64,000 nt of DNA from Pinus tabuliformis (GCA_031772625.1 CM062815.1:916824979-916888978); one strand, 5' to 3'. Positions 11,501-24,156 are shown, counted from the first letter of the stretch. Numbers and translations: made by a program. Notes: generated by a model from the sequence alone, not told the origin.

Positions 11501-12851
11501 CCTCCTCTTCAGTCACTGGCTTGTTAAGATTGTAATTGTCTTCTCTTGTTACAAGCTTAGGAATGTGCTTTGTGAAGTTGTTGATATATTGTGATCTATC
11601 TATGAGAGGCTCCTCTGCTATGCTTTGGAAATGTTGTACCAGAGCAGATTCTATTTCTTTGTGGGTGTTGAGCTATTTTCCTTGAGTATCTTTGAGTTTT
11701 GAAATCTTGTTATGAGACCTGTGATCCATGGTTGACTTGTGAAAAAACTTTGTGTTTCTTTCTCCTTCTTTTATCCATTGCACTCTCGATTTCTGTCTCC
11801 AGAAGATCTCCTCTTGCTTGCATTTGTCTTCCCATTCCTGTTGAAGAGAGCCAGCTTGTATTTTCCTTTCCTCAGTAAAGCCATCTTGGATGAGGATGTG
11901 GTTAATTCCCTGTAGTTTCTGTTCGACTTATATTTTGTCTTTGAAGATATTTCAAAACTCATTTTTGTTCCACTCTTTAAGCCTAAGTTTGATGTGTTTC
12001 AGTCTCTGATGCAGAAGGAGCATTTTAGTTCCATGAACGGGCATATCTTCTACCCGCCATTTTCTAATATTGCTAATGAAGTCAGGGTGGGTGAGCCAAA
12101 TATTTTCAAACCTAAAAGGTCTATTTCTCAGAGTGCCTATAAAAGAAGCTTCAAGTTGGACAAGCCAGTGATCCAAGCCTCCAAAAGGGAGGATTAAAGC
12201 AGACAAGTCAAGGCCTGTGAGAATGAGGTCCTTGGAGATTATGAATCTATCTAGTTTAGAGGCAACTTGAGAAGTCCCTCCCCGCTTATTATTCTAGGTG
12301 AAGGTACCATTTTTTGTCTCCATATCCACTAGCCTCATGTCATTTAGGAAGTTCTAAAAGGCTATGGAGTCTCTGCCTAGTGTTCTGGTCCCACCTTTTT
12401 TTCTTGAAAGAGATCTGATCATATTAAAGTCCCCTCCCAGAATCTAGGGCATAACAAGATATCTTTCTCTTAGCTCCTCCAGTAAGCTAAGAAGCCTGAG
12501 TTTGTCTTCAAGTTTTTTAGGACCATAGAAATTTGTGATTAAATAGACTTCCTTATCACCCAAAGGTTGGATCACCATCGATAGGTAGTTCCTGGATGCT
12601 TCAGCATCTAGGATTCCAAGTTTCTGGGGGTTCCAAAGTGTGAGAATCCCTCCTGTTGTGTTGTCTGCTTTAACTTCTAGATATTCATACTTGATGAGCC
12701 ATTTTCTATGTATCTCTCTTATTTTATCTATTGAACATTTTGTTTCCTGGATAAACACCATATCTGGTTTTTCTTCTTTTATTCTATTACTAAGATTTCT
12801 TTGTTTCCTTTTGCTTCCTAGACCCCTAATATTCCAGGTTGTAAGCTTCAT
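8533..12851 (-). pseudogene. LINE ORF2: endonuclease, RT, zf-RVT, RNase H
   Basis: The start is ATG at 12851, overlapping the ORF1 stop as TAATG. Domains in order: an apurinic-type endonuclease (TTWNIRGLGS, FIQETKCS, GGDFN, SKLDRF, LDHW); a reverse transcriptase from about 11516 (NGKALGPDGFNVDFFK, LIPKQEKA, FRPIALCNVVYKIISKV, LDLAKAYDKLSW) to the catalytic FVDDTMLQG near 10760; the zinc-binding RT module with KIKLFMWLVQHKKILTWENL, C-QLCKL and HILNLCP (9632-9177); and RNase H with FNIDGAS, MVELMALEQCLEIL, EVDSELI and HVRRTANRLADRLVNEG (9069-8533). Everything down to 9177 is in one frame, interrupted only by stops; a frameshift lies between 9177 and 9069. Several stops replace expected Trp (for example before ILGGDFN). 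It nicks target DNA and copies element RNA; this copy is dead. Confidence 0.93.
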
Positions 12852-14308
12852 TAAGAAAGGTTTGTAAATGAGTAACTAGTAAGGTCTTTCATCTTACTTG
12901 AGTTGATCATGAGTTTCCCACACTCTATCAGCAACTCATTCTGTCTTTTTCTTCCTCTTTTCCTGCCTGGGTTCTTGGGAGCGTGTCCCGATGTTGCCTC
13001 CATCGTTTTTACCCCTTTGTTTTCCTGGCTATCATGGTTTCTTTTGACTCCAGAACCCTTTGCTTGAGATCTCCAAAGGAAGATCTGTTGTACTCTGTCA
13101 AACTCCTCTTGTGGTAGAGAATCAACCCCTTTGGTGGTTCCCTGCTCCAAGAACTTTTCTAGATCGAGATTCTCCCTTTCAAGAATTTCCTGTAGATCAT
13201 GGTCCTCTGTTCCAACCTCGCTTGGGGTCATCTCATGGTCCCTGTCAAGTTCCATAGTGCTTGGTAGATCCTCCTTTAGTTTGTTGTTTTCAGGTATATC
13301 CTCCATGCTGTCATCTTTTTCCTTCTCTGTAGGACTATCCTCCAGTACCTGGTTCATTCCATTGTTCCCATCTTCTTCTTCTAATATCTTGAATCTATTA
13401 TGACTTGGTTGCTTCTCCTCGTTGATTTTCTTCTGGTTCTTTTTCCCTCCTTTCCCTCTACCTCCCACCTTAGAAAAGCCTTCAGTATCTTTGCCTGTGT
13501 TGGTTTTAATATTGCTCTCCATTTTGTTTAATGGGCAGTCTCTGAAGAGGTGCCCGTGTTCATGACATTTGCGACATCTGAATGGGACATGTTCATAGTC
13601 CATCGCCTGCACCCATTCTTCATCATATACTTCTAGAATGATTTCATCTGGAAGTGCTCCAGATAGGTCTATTTCTATGCATATTAAGGCAAAGGAGGTG
13701 TGTTTTCCTCGCAGAGTCGCATATGATTTTTTTTAAAAATCACCTAGTTTATTGCCTATGGATTTTAAGGATTCTGGCAACCAATAATCTAAAGGTAGGG
13801 AGTAGAGTCTTATCCATACCGGCACTGATGTGAATGTCTCTCGTTCCGGGACAAAATTCATCACCCATGGTCACATGTAGAGTCCTGCAGCAGCATAAAA
13901 ATATGGTCCTCCTTCGAACACTCTGTCTTTGTCCTCTAAGTTTGTGAACACTACTGTGAAGAAACCCTTGGACCCAAGGTGAAGATTTATTTCTCCCTTA
14001 GGTTTCCAGTGGTTCTTTATCCATGCATGCAAAGCCTTCTCTGTTGGCCATATCCCCATAAATTTTCATATTACTGCATAAGCCGCCATGTGATCCCTAT
14101 GCACCTGTAGCGCTGGATCACTTAATACAACCCAGGGTGTGATGGCTGACCTAGGTTTACAGAGTCCTGTCATATTCTTGTGCTCAACTCTTTGACTGCC
14201 TCCTCCTATTCTCTTCTCTCTTCTGACTTCCTCATGATTCTCTTCATGTTCCTGTGATCTGATGTTTTTTTGTTTTTCTATGTTGATACTCCTAGTTTCT
14301 ACCTCCAT
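12851..14308 (-). pseudogene. LINE ORF1: DUF4283 and CCHC zinc knuckle
   Basis: One frame of about 485 codons runs from ATG at 14308 to TAA at 12851-12853 with only three in-frame stops (near 14067, 13872 and 13735), so it was intact until recently on the element's timescale. A basic, charged N-terminus is followed by a DUF4283 domain (PTEKALHAWIKNHW, GSKGFFTVVFTNLEDKDRVF, PVWIRLYSLPLDYW) and a zinc knuckle CRKCHEHGHLFRDC near 13575-13534 with all ligands kept. The C-terminal third is acidic then Lys/Arg-rich. ORF1 proteins bind LINE RNA. The stop overlaps the ORF2 start by one base. Confidence 0.9.
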
Positions 14309-14466
14309 TGGTTTCTTGAAGCGGTTCGAAACTGCATGACTGTAGGAGGGAGTGGAACTCCCCCCTCCTCACCCCTCCATGGTAACCAGCACTGATGCCT
14401 TGTTGCAAACCCTAGTTCAGCTCGCTTCCTCCACGCTCCTATTGCTCTGTCACCAACGCTGCTCCG

Positions 14467-14483
14467 TATTTATATGATATTAT
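14467..14483. repeat. LINE target-site duplication, right copy
   Basis: Exact 17-bp copy of 7247-7263, directly at the 5' end of the minus-strand LINE. Confidence 0.85.
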
Positions 14484-14542
14484 CAATTTCTATGATTTTT
14501 TTAATTACTTTCGTTTATATAATATAAAATGTGTTTAAAATG

Positions 14543-14592
<50 letters not shown>

Positions 14593-15478
14593 TATAGATA
14601 TATAGATATAGATATATGGGATAAATATTTGTTTCAAAAGGAAGTTTCATGAAGGGTAAAGGTTTTTTTTTCAATATATGAATATAAAATATATTTAAAA
14701 ATATATATGAATATAAAATATATTTAAAAAAATTATTAATAGAATTTTAATATTTATATGGTATTATAAGTTTTTAAAGGTTTTTTAAGTAAGAATATAA
14801 TGATTTATTTAAAAAAGAAGTTTAAAGTTCATTCGAAAGGTATAAATAATTAAATGAAAAATTGTTTATAGAGTTTTGAAGTTTAATTTTTTTTAAAGGC
14901 ATAAAGAGTAAATATGAAAAGTTGTTTATCAATTATTTAAAATTTAGTATTCATTAATTTTTATTTATTTTTAAATATGGAAAATTTTATAATTTTTTTT
15001 TAAAGAAATATGATTCGAGTTTTGTTATATAATTTTAATAAAATTGTATTTTTGAAAGTATAAATATATTATATTTTTAAAAACAATCATATTTAGATTT
15101 TGCAATTTCAATCATTAATTTTACAATTCAACTAATTGTTCAATACTTAATTGAATTTGGAATAAAAACAACTAAAAAAAATTCAAATCATAACAAGTTT
15201 AAATTAAGTTGTTTTTTTTTAATTTTTTAATATGAATGTAAATTTATCTAATATATGTTAGTTTATCAAGTGATTGTGAGGAATGATTGTTATTCTTCTC
15301 ATCTAAATTTAGTTTCCCTAATAACATTAATGAAGTTTATTGTAATAAGATCAAACTTTATTGTATGAAAAATATAAAATGAAAGAACAAATAAATTTAA
15401 AAAAAAGATACCAAAAAAGTTTTTAAAAATATGAAGAATTAAAATAAAATTTTATTTTTTAGATGTTTGATCTTTCTT

Positions 15479-15511
<33 letters not shown>

Positions 15512-16572
15512 GATAATCCTTTATAAAATTATAAGTTAAAACTTAAATATTTAATTTAATGAATATTTTAACTTTTTAGTTTTTTCAATAAATTATTATC
15601 AATATTTAATTATATAATTCTTGGTGAAATTTGCAGTTAAATTTAATTAGGCATCTCAACCATTGATATTTGCAAATCCAATAACTCTTTCTTTTAATGT
15701 TTTTAATTCTTAATATCTTAATTTCTTAACTTACAGAGACAACATATATCATAAATAATGTTTGAATTTGGATAGAGATCCTAACAATTTATCCTTTATC
15801 TCAAGAACTATTATTTACAATTCCAATAATTAATTTTCTTTTAACGTTTTTAATTCTCAATATTTTTAATTCTTAATTCATGGGATCATCATGAAGATTA
15901 GTCATGTTATAAATAAGGTATGAACTTGGATAGAGATCATAAAAATTTATCATTTCCATCATTTGAGCTAGACCCAAAGAAATTTCAAAGTTGAATTGAT
16001 TATATGATTTTTTAAAAAATAATTTAAACTGTTTCTTCCTCCATTTTAAGATATTTTCATGACGATGTACATAAAACTTTAAAAATAATGATAAAATTGA
16101 AATCAATTTAATATATCTTTACTATAATAACAATGAATACATCAAAATTGTCATGTAATCATCTCCCTCCCTTTATCACCACATTTCAGAAGGGGTATAC
16201 TTTTTGTCTTTTCTCATTGACTTGATCCTTCATGGATGGTTCCATTTTCAAGTTTGTATCTAGCCATTTTGAAAGTTTAGAAAAACATGAGATTCAAATA
16301 TTATTCATATGATACATAAACACAAAAGATTATGACACTTGGTTTCATATTCGAAGAGGTCTCTTGGACTTCTCATAACTCTTCATGTTCACTTGTGGCT
16401 TTTTTATTTCCACACAAGTGAATATTACAATTAACATAATCCCCTAAGCATTATGTTTCCAACATTCACCCCTACCCCGACCTTGCCTAAATTTGAAGGG
16501 CATATGTGAGTCCAAGAAGAGAGCTAAAATATTAAGGTAAATAAAAACCAATGGTTAGATCTGAACACTAAA
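14484..16572. other. AT-rich non-coding DNA with microsatellites
   Basis: Mostly low-complexity AT sequence with no credible reading frame. It contains a long TA dinucleotide run at 14545-14590 grading into TATAGA units to about 14616, a second TA run near 15484-15510, and a degenerate local duplication (about 15660-15790 against 15830-15950) sharing TTGGATAGAGATC and TTTTTAATTCT. Confidence 0.6.
14545..14616. repeat. TA microsatellite with TATAGA variant
   Basis: An uninterrupted TA run of more than 40 bp is followed by GATATAGATATATAGATATAGATATA. Confidence 0.9.
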
Positions 16573-16692
16573 TCTAGTGGTTTAAGGAAGACTGCAAACT
16601 AAATGGGGTAGCAAAATTCAAAGTGTTCTATTAGTGGTTGTTTAAGGAAGACCATAAACCAAAAAGGTAGCAGAAGTCAAAGTCTTCTATCA
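16573..16692. repeat. Tandem duplication, two units of about 58 bp
   Basis: Both units carry TAGTGGTT, TTTAAGGAAGAC, AAACYAAA, GGTAGCA, TCAAAGT and TTCTAT in the same order, with small substitutions and an indel. Confidence 0.7.
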
Positions 16693-16729
16693 ATGGTGTT
16701 GAAGAATGTAACTAGTGCCAGTCTTCATA

Positions 16730-19319
16730 TGTAACACCCTAGGATGCATAAGTTACTATGGTTACTTTTATTTTAATTATATTAGTAATTTTGATTTGCG
16801 TATGTTCGTTGGAACTTGTGGCTCGGTGGAAGATCCTAGTGGAACTTTTTAATAATCTTTGTTGATTAGAAATAAAACAAATGTGTGTTTGAAAAATATT
16901 AAAAGAAACCAAGGGTAACGAACTCCAAACCTCCAGATAGTTAGAAAAAGTTATCGCTTGCTTTCTTCCTAGAGAAAGGGAAAAGAAGGAAAGCCCGATC
17001 TCGGTGAGGGAAATCCAGGGGATGGCTGAAAGTTAGCCAAAGGATTGAAAGAACAGAGAAGTGAAAAACTTGAGGAACAAAATTCTTGCAGAAGTTTTTG
17101 TAAGGGGGCATAGTTCTGCCAGGTTTGATGTGTTTTTGAGCTAGACACCAAGCCAATGGAACCCTCGAACAAGAAACCTTGAGAAAGGGTAACGCTGAGA
17201 TGGACTAGTAAGTTTTGAGGTTCAGAATGGATTAACTCAGTGGTTGAATACTATAACTGTTTGGATAAAGGAAGCTCGGGGGAGAGTTTGGACGTCATTG
17301 CCAAGCTCGTGGTTGGGTGGCTTCAACTTCTTAGGTGCTAAACAACTAGTCAAGGTAGACACAAATAAGTTTCTTACGAATTCTATATATATTAATAGTG
17401 AACTCTATGCAATAGTGTTACTTTCAGTTTAATTTTATTCTTGGATTACAGGTTGTGTAGCAATTAGTAGTTGGTCTTTATTTATTATAGCCAATGTCGA
17501 TAAAGGCATGTGGAAAGAATAATTCATGTGTATCATGATCCTGTGCATGAAACAATTATATGTGACGTATGTAACGTGGTTTTGTTCAATAAAAATGTTG
17601 AGTAATGAAGTAATTATTAAAAAAAAATTATAGAGACAAAATAGAAAACCAATATACTTCTTAATCTTCACAGAATATTCATAACAAAGATTCAAGGGGA
17701 AACTTGTTAGTTGGAGGTGATGATCCAAAGCTCCACTTAGGCAATCCAGATTCTAAGTAACCTAACTAAATACCCTAAGGATCGAGGGACTAGTCCTGAA
17801 ATACCTAGGACGTGTTCTCGGCCAGGCATCAATAACTTTTAGCCATCGAGGAAAGGGAAAAGTAAAAAAATGCATGTAGTAATTAAAAGTGTTGTGCAAT
17901 CTTCATTCATAGATACAAGGGGCTAGACAGAGCTCTAGACCTAGTAATGATTAAATATATATGAAACAAAATAATATACATGTACTTACAATTAATGATT
18001 GTATACAAAAAACAAATTAAATACATTTTCATGCACCACACATGTGGAGACAAAGACAATACTGGAAACTAACATTGCTAAAGCATATACCAAGATAGAA
18101 TAGTAAACCCACAAGTATTGATTCTGGGCCAAAACCTTACTGTACAATTACTTCTATTCAAGACATAAAATTATGATAATAAACAACATGCATGAATTAC
18201 ATCCAAGGTAAAAGGCCCAGTTTTAAATTATAGTTTCATATATAAAAGTAGAAGGAGAACTGATAACAACATCACATAATTTAAACAAATGCCTATTTGC
18301 ATTTCGTTTAGACTTGTTTCAAAATAAATTATAGTTAACCCCATGACTATGCATGATAATTAAGACAATATGACCATATTACAAAAAAATATAAAAATAA
18401 AAAAGATCTTCTTATCTAACCCCGTTGGGTCAGGGTCTGGTAAGCCCTATCTCCATGGCCAGACTTAACCAATCCTTCGATATACACTAGACAAAGCAGA
18501 GCAAGGGTTTTGAAGTAACCCTAACTGGAGGATGAGGTTCAAGAAAAAAACCTGGAATCGAAAACGAAGAAACCCCAGTGAGAAATTGTAATCAATGGTC
18601 GGTCTAAGCATGAGATTCCCAATCCAGTACCTAGAACCAAAGAACTCACCTGTAAACAAGGGATGGAGAAATTAGCCAGTCCCTAGCAGTGATGAAAATA
18701 TTTTGAAACAGAAATGGAGTTGGAGTCAAACAACAAATAATAATATAAATTACCTGTTTTAGAATGAACCCATTCGACAAAGTAATGTTGAGGACCTGTG
18801 TCTCAAAATATGCTATCTGAGCTTCTAGAGAACTGTAAGGTAAATTCTACCGACATAGTTGAACTTAGAAAAAGAGGTAAAAATGACTAAGCGCGACCAT
18901 AAAAAAAAAATTTCCCCTCGCCGACCTATGGGAAACCTAGTTCAATGAACACCTGCGAATTGATAAATTCAACGGAATTAGAGTGAAAGTCGTGGGCAAG
19001 AAAATTCACATTGTAATTCTGGAATAACATGGCAATATAGCTTCAAAACTTACATGGAAAGAGACTATGAGGATGGCTTCAAACCCTTAGCATAATTCGG
19101 GGAGGATACCTTGTCTGCAAGATCAACAAATTAGTGTAATACATGTATAACATAATCATGACAACATATAGAAATATAACACATAAGCATATAAGCATAT
19201 AACCATCATTCTAGCTAGAGTCCAGTCATCAATGCATGACCATATCAACTACACATACCATGACCTCATGCATGAGATCCATACATAGCCACTGTCATAA
19301 TACATGCTCATAACCAACA
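16730..19319. other. Repeat-like DNA starting TGTAACACCC, unclassified
   Basis: The stretch starts with TGTAACACCCTAGG, a common plant LTR start, and 20761-20767 ends TGTTACA, so the whole 16730-20767 could be one large LTR-like unit. However, the flanking bases (TCATA and TGTGT) do not form a target-site duplication. No coding motif is recognised. Open frames at 16941-17172 and 17435-17728 have no visible domains. Confidence 0.4.
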
Positions 19320-20767
19320 TAATAACAACAAAAATACCAAGGAAAAAACAGCCATATAATCCACATATAAACCAGTATAATGCTCATGAATTAACAAGGA
19401 GAAGTAACATGAATTAACAATAAAGCTTTCATTCTTCTATCTGATTTAGTCCTAATGATGGAACCCCTTTGGGGTTTGAAACGTCGACAGAATGAACACG
19501 AAACTGTGGATAATCTGGATCATGCCACTGCAGAGAAGTAACCTCATATTAATGATGCAAAGGACAACCAGGTTCAGGACTTCCACGAACCACCTAACCA
19601 TAGACAGGGTTGAGCCAAACCTCTCTTCATCTAGTCACCCCCGTTCTATATTCCAAGTTGAATGTGGGATATCATACAACACATCAATCAAAATCATCCA
19701 AGGCTTCCAGAGGCCAAACCGCCTCAACCCATTAAACGATGTTTCCACCTCATGGTCGCGCATCACAAACCATCGCCAGATTGGTCTCTACCCAAGCCTT
19801 CTAGGGCTCCAGAGTGTTTGTTCCAACCAAGGCTTCAGGACTAGTGACTCAACCCACAACTGCCTCTGAGCTCTAGAGCATTTGTCTAACCAAGGCTCCA
19901 AGACTAGTAATTCAACCCACCAAGGGCTCTGGATGGTTTGTCCAACCAAGGCTCTAGGACTAGTAACTCAACCCAAGTTATTACAGGGCTCCATAGCATT
20001 TCTCCAACCAAGGCTCCAGGAACTAGTAACTCAACCCAAGCTAAAGGAAACATGAGAACCAACCAGAAAAATAAAGAAATTAACCCACAACACCATGGCT
20101 ATCTAGGAAATGGAAAGGCTAGGAAAATCCACTATCAATCCAGGAAAACCTCCATGCCAATGACAGATCATAACCAAGAAACCACTTACATATGCCATGC
20201 ATCCCAAAACTAGTGAGGAAGACATACATGCAACTCAATACCTGCAAGAAAAACCCCTTGAAGATGTTGATCTTGATGTCCTCTTGCACTTTACTGCTCT
20301 TCCTTTTCCTTCTTGCTCCAAAACTCCGAGTATGCCACACTCCTCCAAGAAAACTCAAAGTGTCCAAGAGTATGAGAGAGAGAGAATGGAGAGAGAGCTC
20401 CAAAATTGAACTGAAAAAAGTTTATGAATTGATCCTCACATTCCTTTTTATTAATGAGGCCTCTATTTTCTTCATTTTCCATCATTTTGTTAATTTTCCT
20501 CCTCACATGCAACCTGTGATCTTTAACCTCCCTTTTCTCCTAATTTCCATTATTTTCATAAATAAATGTGCCAACATGTTATTTTTCCTTTCCAAAGTCT
20601 TTTTCATTTCCTTTGCCAATTTCCTTCACCATTAATCAACCGCCAGTGATCCTCCATCACTATGTTTTTTCCCAACATTAAGCTTGGAATAAGTGTCCCA
20701 TCAACCCTGGTTATTATTTTTCCTTTATTAACTTTTATTACATGGAATTTTCACTAGGGCTGTTACA
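19320..20767 (-). repeat. LTR-like dispersed repeat, copy 1
   Basis: This segment is similar along its length to 26870-28179: both have ACCATAGA..GGTTTGA/GGTTGAG, AGAGGCCAAACC, GGTCTCTACCCAAG, a tandem array, then CCATGGCTATC..GAAATGG and CACTATCAATC, and both end in TGTTACA after GGGCTG or GGGGA. Read on the minus strand the end becomes TGTAACAGCCC, a typical LTR start, and a TATA-like AATAAAAAGG lies about 310 bases inside. Orientation is therefore tentatively minus. The internal domain it belongs to is not identified. Confidence 0.6.
19790..20040. repeat. Minisatellite inside LTR-like repeat, about 4 x 60 bp
   Basis: Four degenerate units share the order AGGGCTCC, AGxGTTTGT/AGCATTTGT, CCAACCAAGGCT, then GGACTAGTAACTCAACCCA. 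The copy at 27270-27450 has about three such units. Confidence 0.75.
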
Positions 20768-22984
20768 TGTGTAAATATTACTATGGTTTCATGGGAGGTT
20801 TGACTAAAGAAAGTAGCTACTTCTCTTTTGCAAGTGGTGAGACGGTGGTGGTGCCAAAGCTGTGAAACACGTTGGATGTAACAATGAAGGAACTTTAGTA
20901 GTATAATCCCTTGGTCTTGCAACATGTATCACCTTATTGCTCTAATAGCTTATTGAAAATGTTTTAGTTATGATAGATGTGAATCCCTATCCCTTGAGAG
21001 AAACATGGGGTTTGATCCTTCGCGTTGCCATGTGTTTGTAGAAAACTACGGACCACTGCTAGATTCCCATGAGGTGGTTATTTTACTCAAAAACACCTAC
21101 ATAAATAGACCTTGCAAAATGTCAGATTGCATGCCTATAGATCAATGACCGAGATAGGTTGAATGGTGTTTACAAAGAGAAATATCCTCCCAAATAGGGC
21201 ATGGTTTTTATATGAATGCATAACATAATCATGGAAAGTATAAAGTGAAGGTTTTTAATAATAGCTTGAGTTCTTGCAAGAATAATAACTTGGAAATCAT
21301 GTGATGGAGATCCATGATGTGTTGGGATCAAACTAAGATGGCTTGTAGCCTCCTACCCGTTCCTCTCTTTCCCATGTACATGCACATACTTCCCTTTCTA
21401 GCTGTCTACTATCTTCCCATGTATCCCTAACACCTCGTACTTGATTTTGTATATCTTAAAAGGCTATAAATTTTACAATTTTCATTACCGAAAACTGATA
21501 AAACAATCTAACCCATATTTTAAAATTATTAACTTATTTAAATTTTATATTAGTTTGAAAGACCTATAAATTTTACAATTTTCATTACCATAAACTAATA
21601 AAAGATGTAACACTACTTTTATAATATTAGCCATATAAATTTTAATTTTTCTTTAAGGATGTAAAGGTGGAAAGAATGACGGGATTAATTTTTTAGATTG
21701 GGAGAAAAATAATATGTAATTTTGCATAGGGATTAGGACAAGTTATTATAACTAGGAAAATGCTTAGTCACCATTGTAAGGGATATTGATTGCAAACGAG
21801 GAAATTGTCAAATTATTTTTAAAATTGTTAGAGATTCCATAATCATCATCAGAGCCATGAATGCTTTGTGGTGTTGAATGGAAAGAAATTGACAAACATT
21901 ACCATTTGGATTAAAAAGGATTCCAATTTTCTTTCACAATCCTACTATTTCAATGTCAAAAGACACCTCAATTGTGTCATAGACAAGCAGGCTAACATAG
22001 CTTCAAACCTTGAGATTAGAATACTATCAAAAAATGGGGGTAGAACTACATGTTATATCTCATAGCTCTAAGTTTAAATTGATGGGTTCACATCACATTT
22101 ATTTTCTCACGAATGAGAAGATAGTTCATCATTCCACTTGCATTAGTTTGAGAGATTGAAGGATCCTTTGTAGTCCCTTAAGAATGCGTTCATTAATTTT
22201 GGTTTTAGTTATTGAAGGATCCTATTATATTATGTGTTTCATCAATGGGATGCTGGAGTGTGAATGTGTTAGAATTGGGCAATAACACATCCTAGTTTTT
22301 GGTGGGGATAACAACCTCGATATGCTTATTAATTCTCTTGGACCTCCCATCAACCTTTTCTATGCAAGATTAGGGCTCAACTACATCTGCAAAGATTTGG
22401 CGTAAGGGGAATTTTCTAGTTTTTGGGGAAACAACACCAACTTATACAATGTATGTCTCCATTTGATGATTCTTCACTCTCCATTCCCTTTCATAAACCT
22501 AGAATTTGTTCTTTTGGGTTAGGCATGCCCCTTGACGGGTTTGATAATGTTTAAGTGGAGGAGTCTTGGCATATTAGACTAGCTCCTTCCCTTCTCTTAG
22601 ACACTTATTTTCATTTGCAGGATCTCTTTATGTTTTAGCCTTTTTAATTTTTCCATCCTTTATTATGTATCTTCTTGATCCTAGAATCATTAGGCAACAA
22701 CTGGGGAAGGCTACCTCAAAAATATTGTGGGAAAATGCATAGAATGAGACACCCATTCATCTTGAGGATTCTCTAGTTTATTGTAACACTTACTATTTAT
22801 TTGTATTCAAATAATTGTTGTGTCTATCTTTAGTTCTGCTCATTTTGGAATTCATCCTTAGGTTCAGGAACAAATAATTTTTTAATGAAATTTCATGGAA
22901 ACATATAAGTTTGTAGCCCTTAACCTTGTTCAAGTTCTTTTGTCCTCTAAAGATCTCATATGGGATTCTCTTTAGAAGCCATAA
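20768..22984. other. Non-coding or unrecognised DNA
   Basis: Short open frames only (for example 21868-22065) and none carries a recognisable domain. The stretch may include the 5' flank of the LINE ORF1 fragment at 23009. Confidence 0.35.
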
Positions 22985-23008
22985 TCAAAAGGGTTCCGTC
23001 ATTACGGA

Positions 23009-23806
23009 TTGAGGTCATCTGTATTGGATATAAAATCATCCCAACCCTTACCAAAAACCCTAGTTGATGCAGAAGCTTTGTTTGAAAAGGGTTACATATG
23101 CACGAGTCCCTTCCAGATCTCAATCAAAATGGTGTTTGGACACTCTTTGTTTTTTTGGGTGAGATCTATGAATCTCATAAGGGACCTGAAAATTTTGTTG
23201 GAGCTTAAATCAGGGTTTCCTCAAGGAGTTAAATTCCTCCTTTATGAAGGTAAGAAATTAGAATATACTCTTCCAATCTTTGATTATCATATTTGTAAGG
23301 ATTCCACTATGATTTTGACTCTTCGCCTATGACGATGTGCTTTGGGGAAGCCCTCCTCCTCCCAGGCTTTCTCATAGAAAGATGTAGTTCATAATCAGGC
23401 TCCCCAAGGTTTTCATCCTCCTTCGACTCACCCTCAACCTCTAGGAAAAGAAGTCCCTTCCTAGGATGTACCTAGTCCATTTATCGTGGAAAAATCGAAG
23501 GATATTCCCTCTGTTAACATTTCCTATCCATATCTGGAAGATCTTCATGAGCTAATGGCATAGAATGGCTTGATCTGCCACTTCAATGGGTTGTGGCCTC
23601 GAACAACAAATCTTTACAAATGGATACACTTTAATTGGACTAGATCTTGTAGGGTTCTCTTCTATTCTAAGGGCTTCTTCATAGTTGTGTTTTCCTGCCG
23701 GAAAGATTATAAGAGTGCTCTATCTAAGGGCCCATGGTTCTGGGGAAAAGAATCACACATTTTCCTTAGACGATGGTGTGAAATGCATCTTCAAAAGAAA
23801 CAATAA
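23009..23806 (+). pseudogene. LINE ORF1 fragment: ubiquitin-like domain plus DUF4283
   Basis: The first 108 codons end in a ubiquitin-like fold of about 70 residues. It keeps the ubiquitin spacing KxxI..KxGxPxxxxxLxxxGKxLE....DYxIxKxSTxxLxLRL, seen as DLKILLELKSGFPQG, YEGKKLEY and DYHICKDSTMILTLRL. A TGA replaces the codon directly after LRL. The same frame then runs 187 codons from the start through a Pro-rich linker with three TAG stops into a DUF4283 domain (ICHFNGLWPRTTNLYKW, CRVLFYSKGFFIVVFSCRKDY, LSKGPWFWG), as in plant LINE ORF1. The match stops at about 23790 and AT-rich DNA follows, so ORF2 is missing. The ubiquitin-like assignment rests on my own alignment by eye. Confidence 0.75.
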
Positions 23807-23809
23807 TTT

Positions 23810-24109
23810 TTAAAGTATTAAAAAAATTATAGAAAATAATATTCAAAATAATATTACTCTTTGTAAAATAATAATATTTTATAAAATTTTAAAATCCAAT
23901 TTTTTTATATAAATTTTCTAAATTATTTTATTTATTGAAATAAAATTTCTAAAATAATAATTAATAAAAATTACAATATTAATAACAATTAAATTTCTAA
24001 ATGTAAGTAATATTTATAATTTTATTTTTAAATCTAACTTTTTCAATTAACCAATACTTATAGTTATTTAAATTTTGAATAAAAATTCCACTCAATAATA
24101 ATAAATAAA
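23810..24109. other. AT-rich spacer
   Basis: Almost pure A/T sequence with no reading frame. Confidence 0.6.
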
Positions 24110-24155
24110 AAATCACTAATTTAGTAGCCATCAAATCACTAATTTAGTAGCCATC
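24110..24155. repeat. Perfect 23-bp tandem duplication
   Basis: The unit AAATCACTAATTTAGTAGCC plus ATC occurs twice back to back without a mismatch, which suggests a recent slippage event. Confidence 0.9.
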
Positions 24156-24156
24156 T

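Larger units (their letters stand above)
7264..14466 (-). mobile_element. Full-length L1-type LINE retrotransposon with RNase H
   Basis: The minus-strand element of about 7.2 kb has a 5' UTR (14466-14309), ORF1 (14308-12851), ORF2 (12851-8533), a long 3' UTR (8532 to about 7275) and an A-rich end (TTGATCAAAAAATA on the minus strand). It is flanked by a perfect 17-bp target-site duplication, the hallmark of target-primed reverse transcription. Because the 5' UTR and ORF1 are present it is not 5'-truncated, which is uncommon for LINEs. The reading frames are almost continuous apart from point stops and one frameshift, so the insertion is moderately old. Confidence 0.93.

Noticed and set aside
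16730..20767. Single 4-kb solo LTR with TGTAACA/TGTTACA ends
   Set aside because: The flanking bases TCATA and TGTGT are not a target-site duplication, and only the right third matches the second copy at 26870-28179, so the full extent is unsupported.
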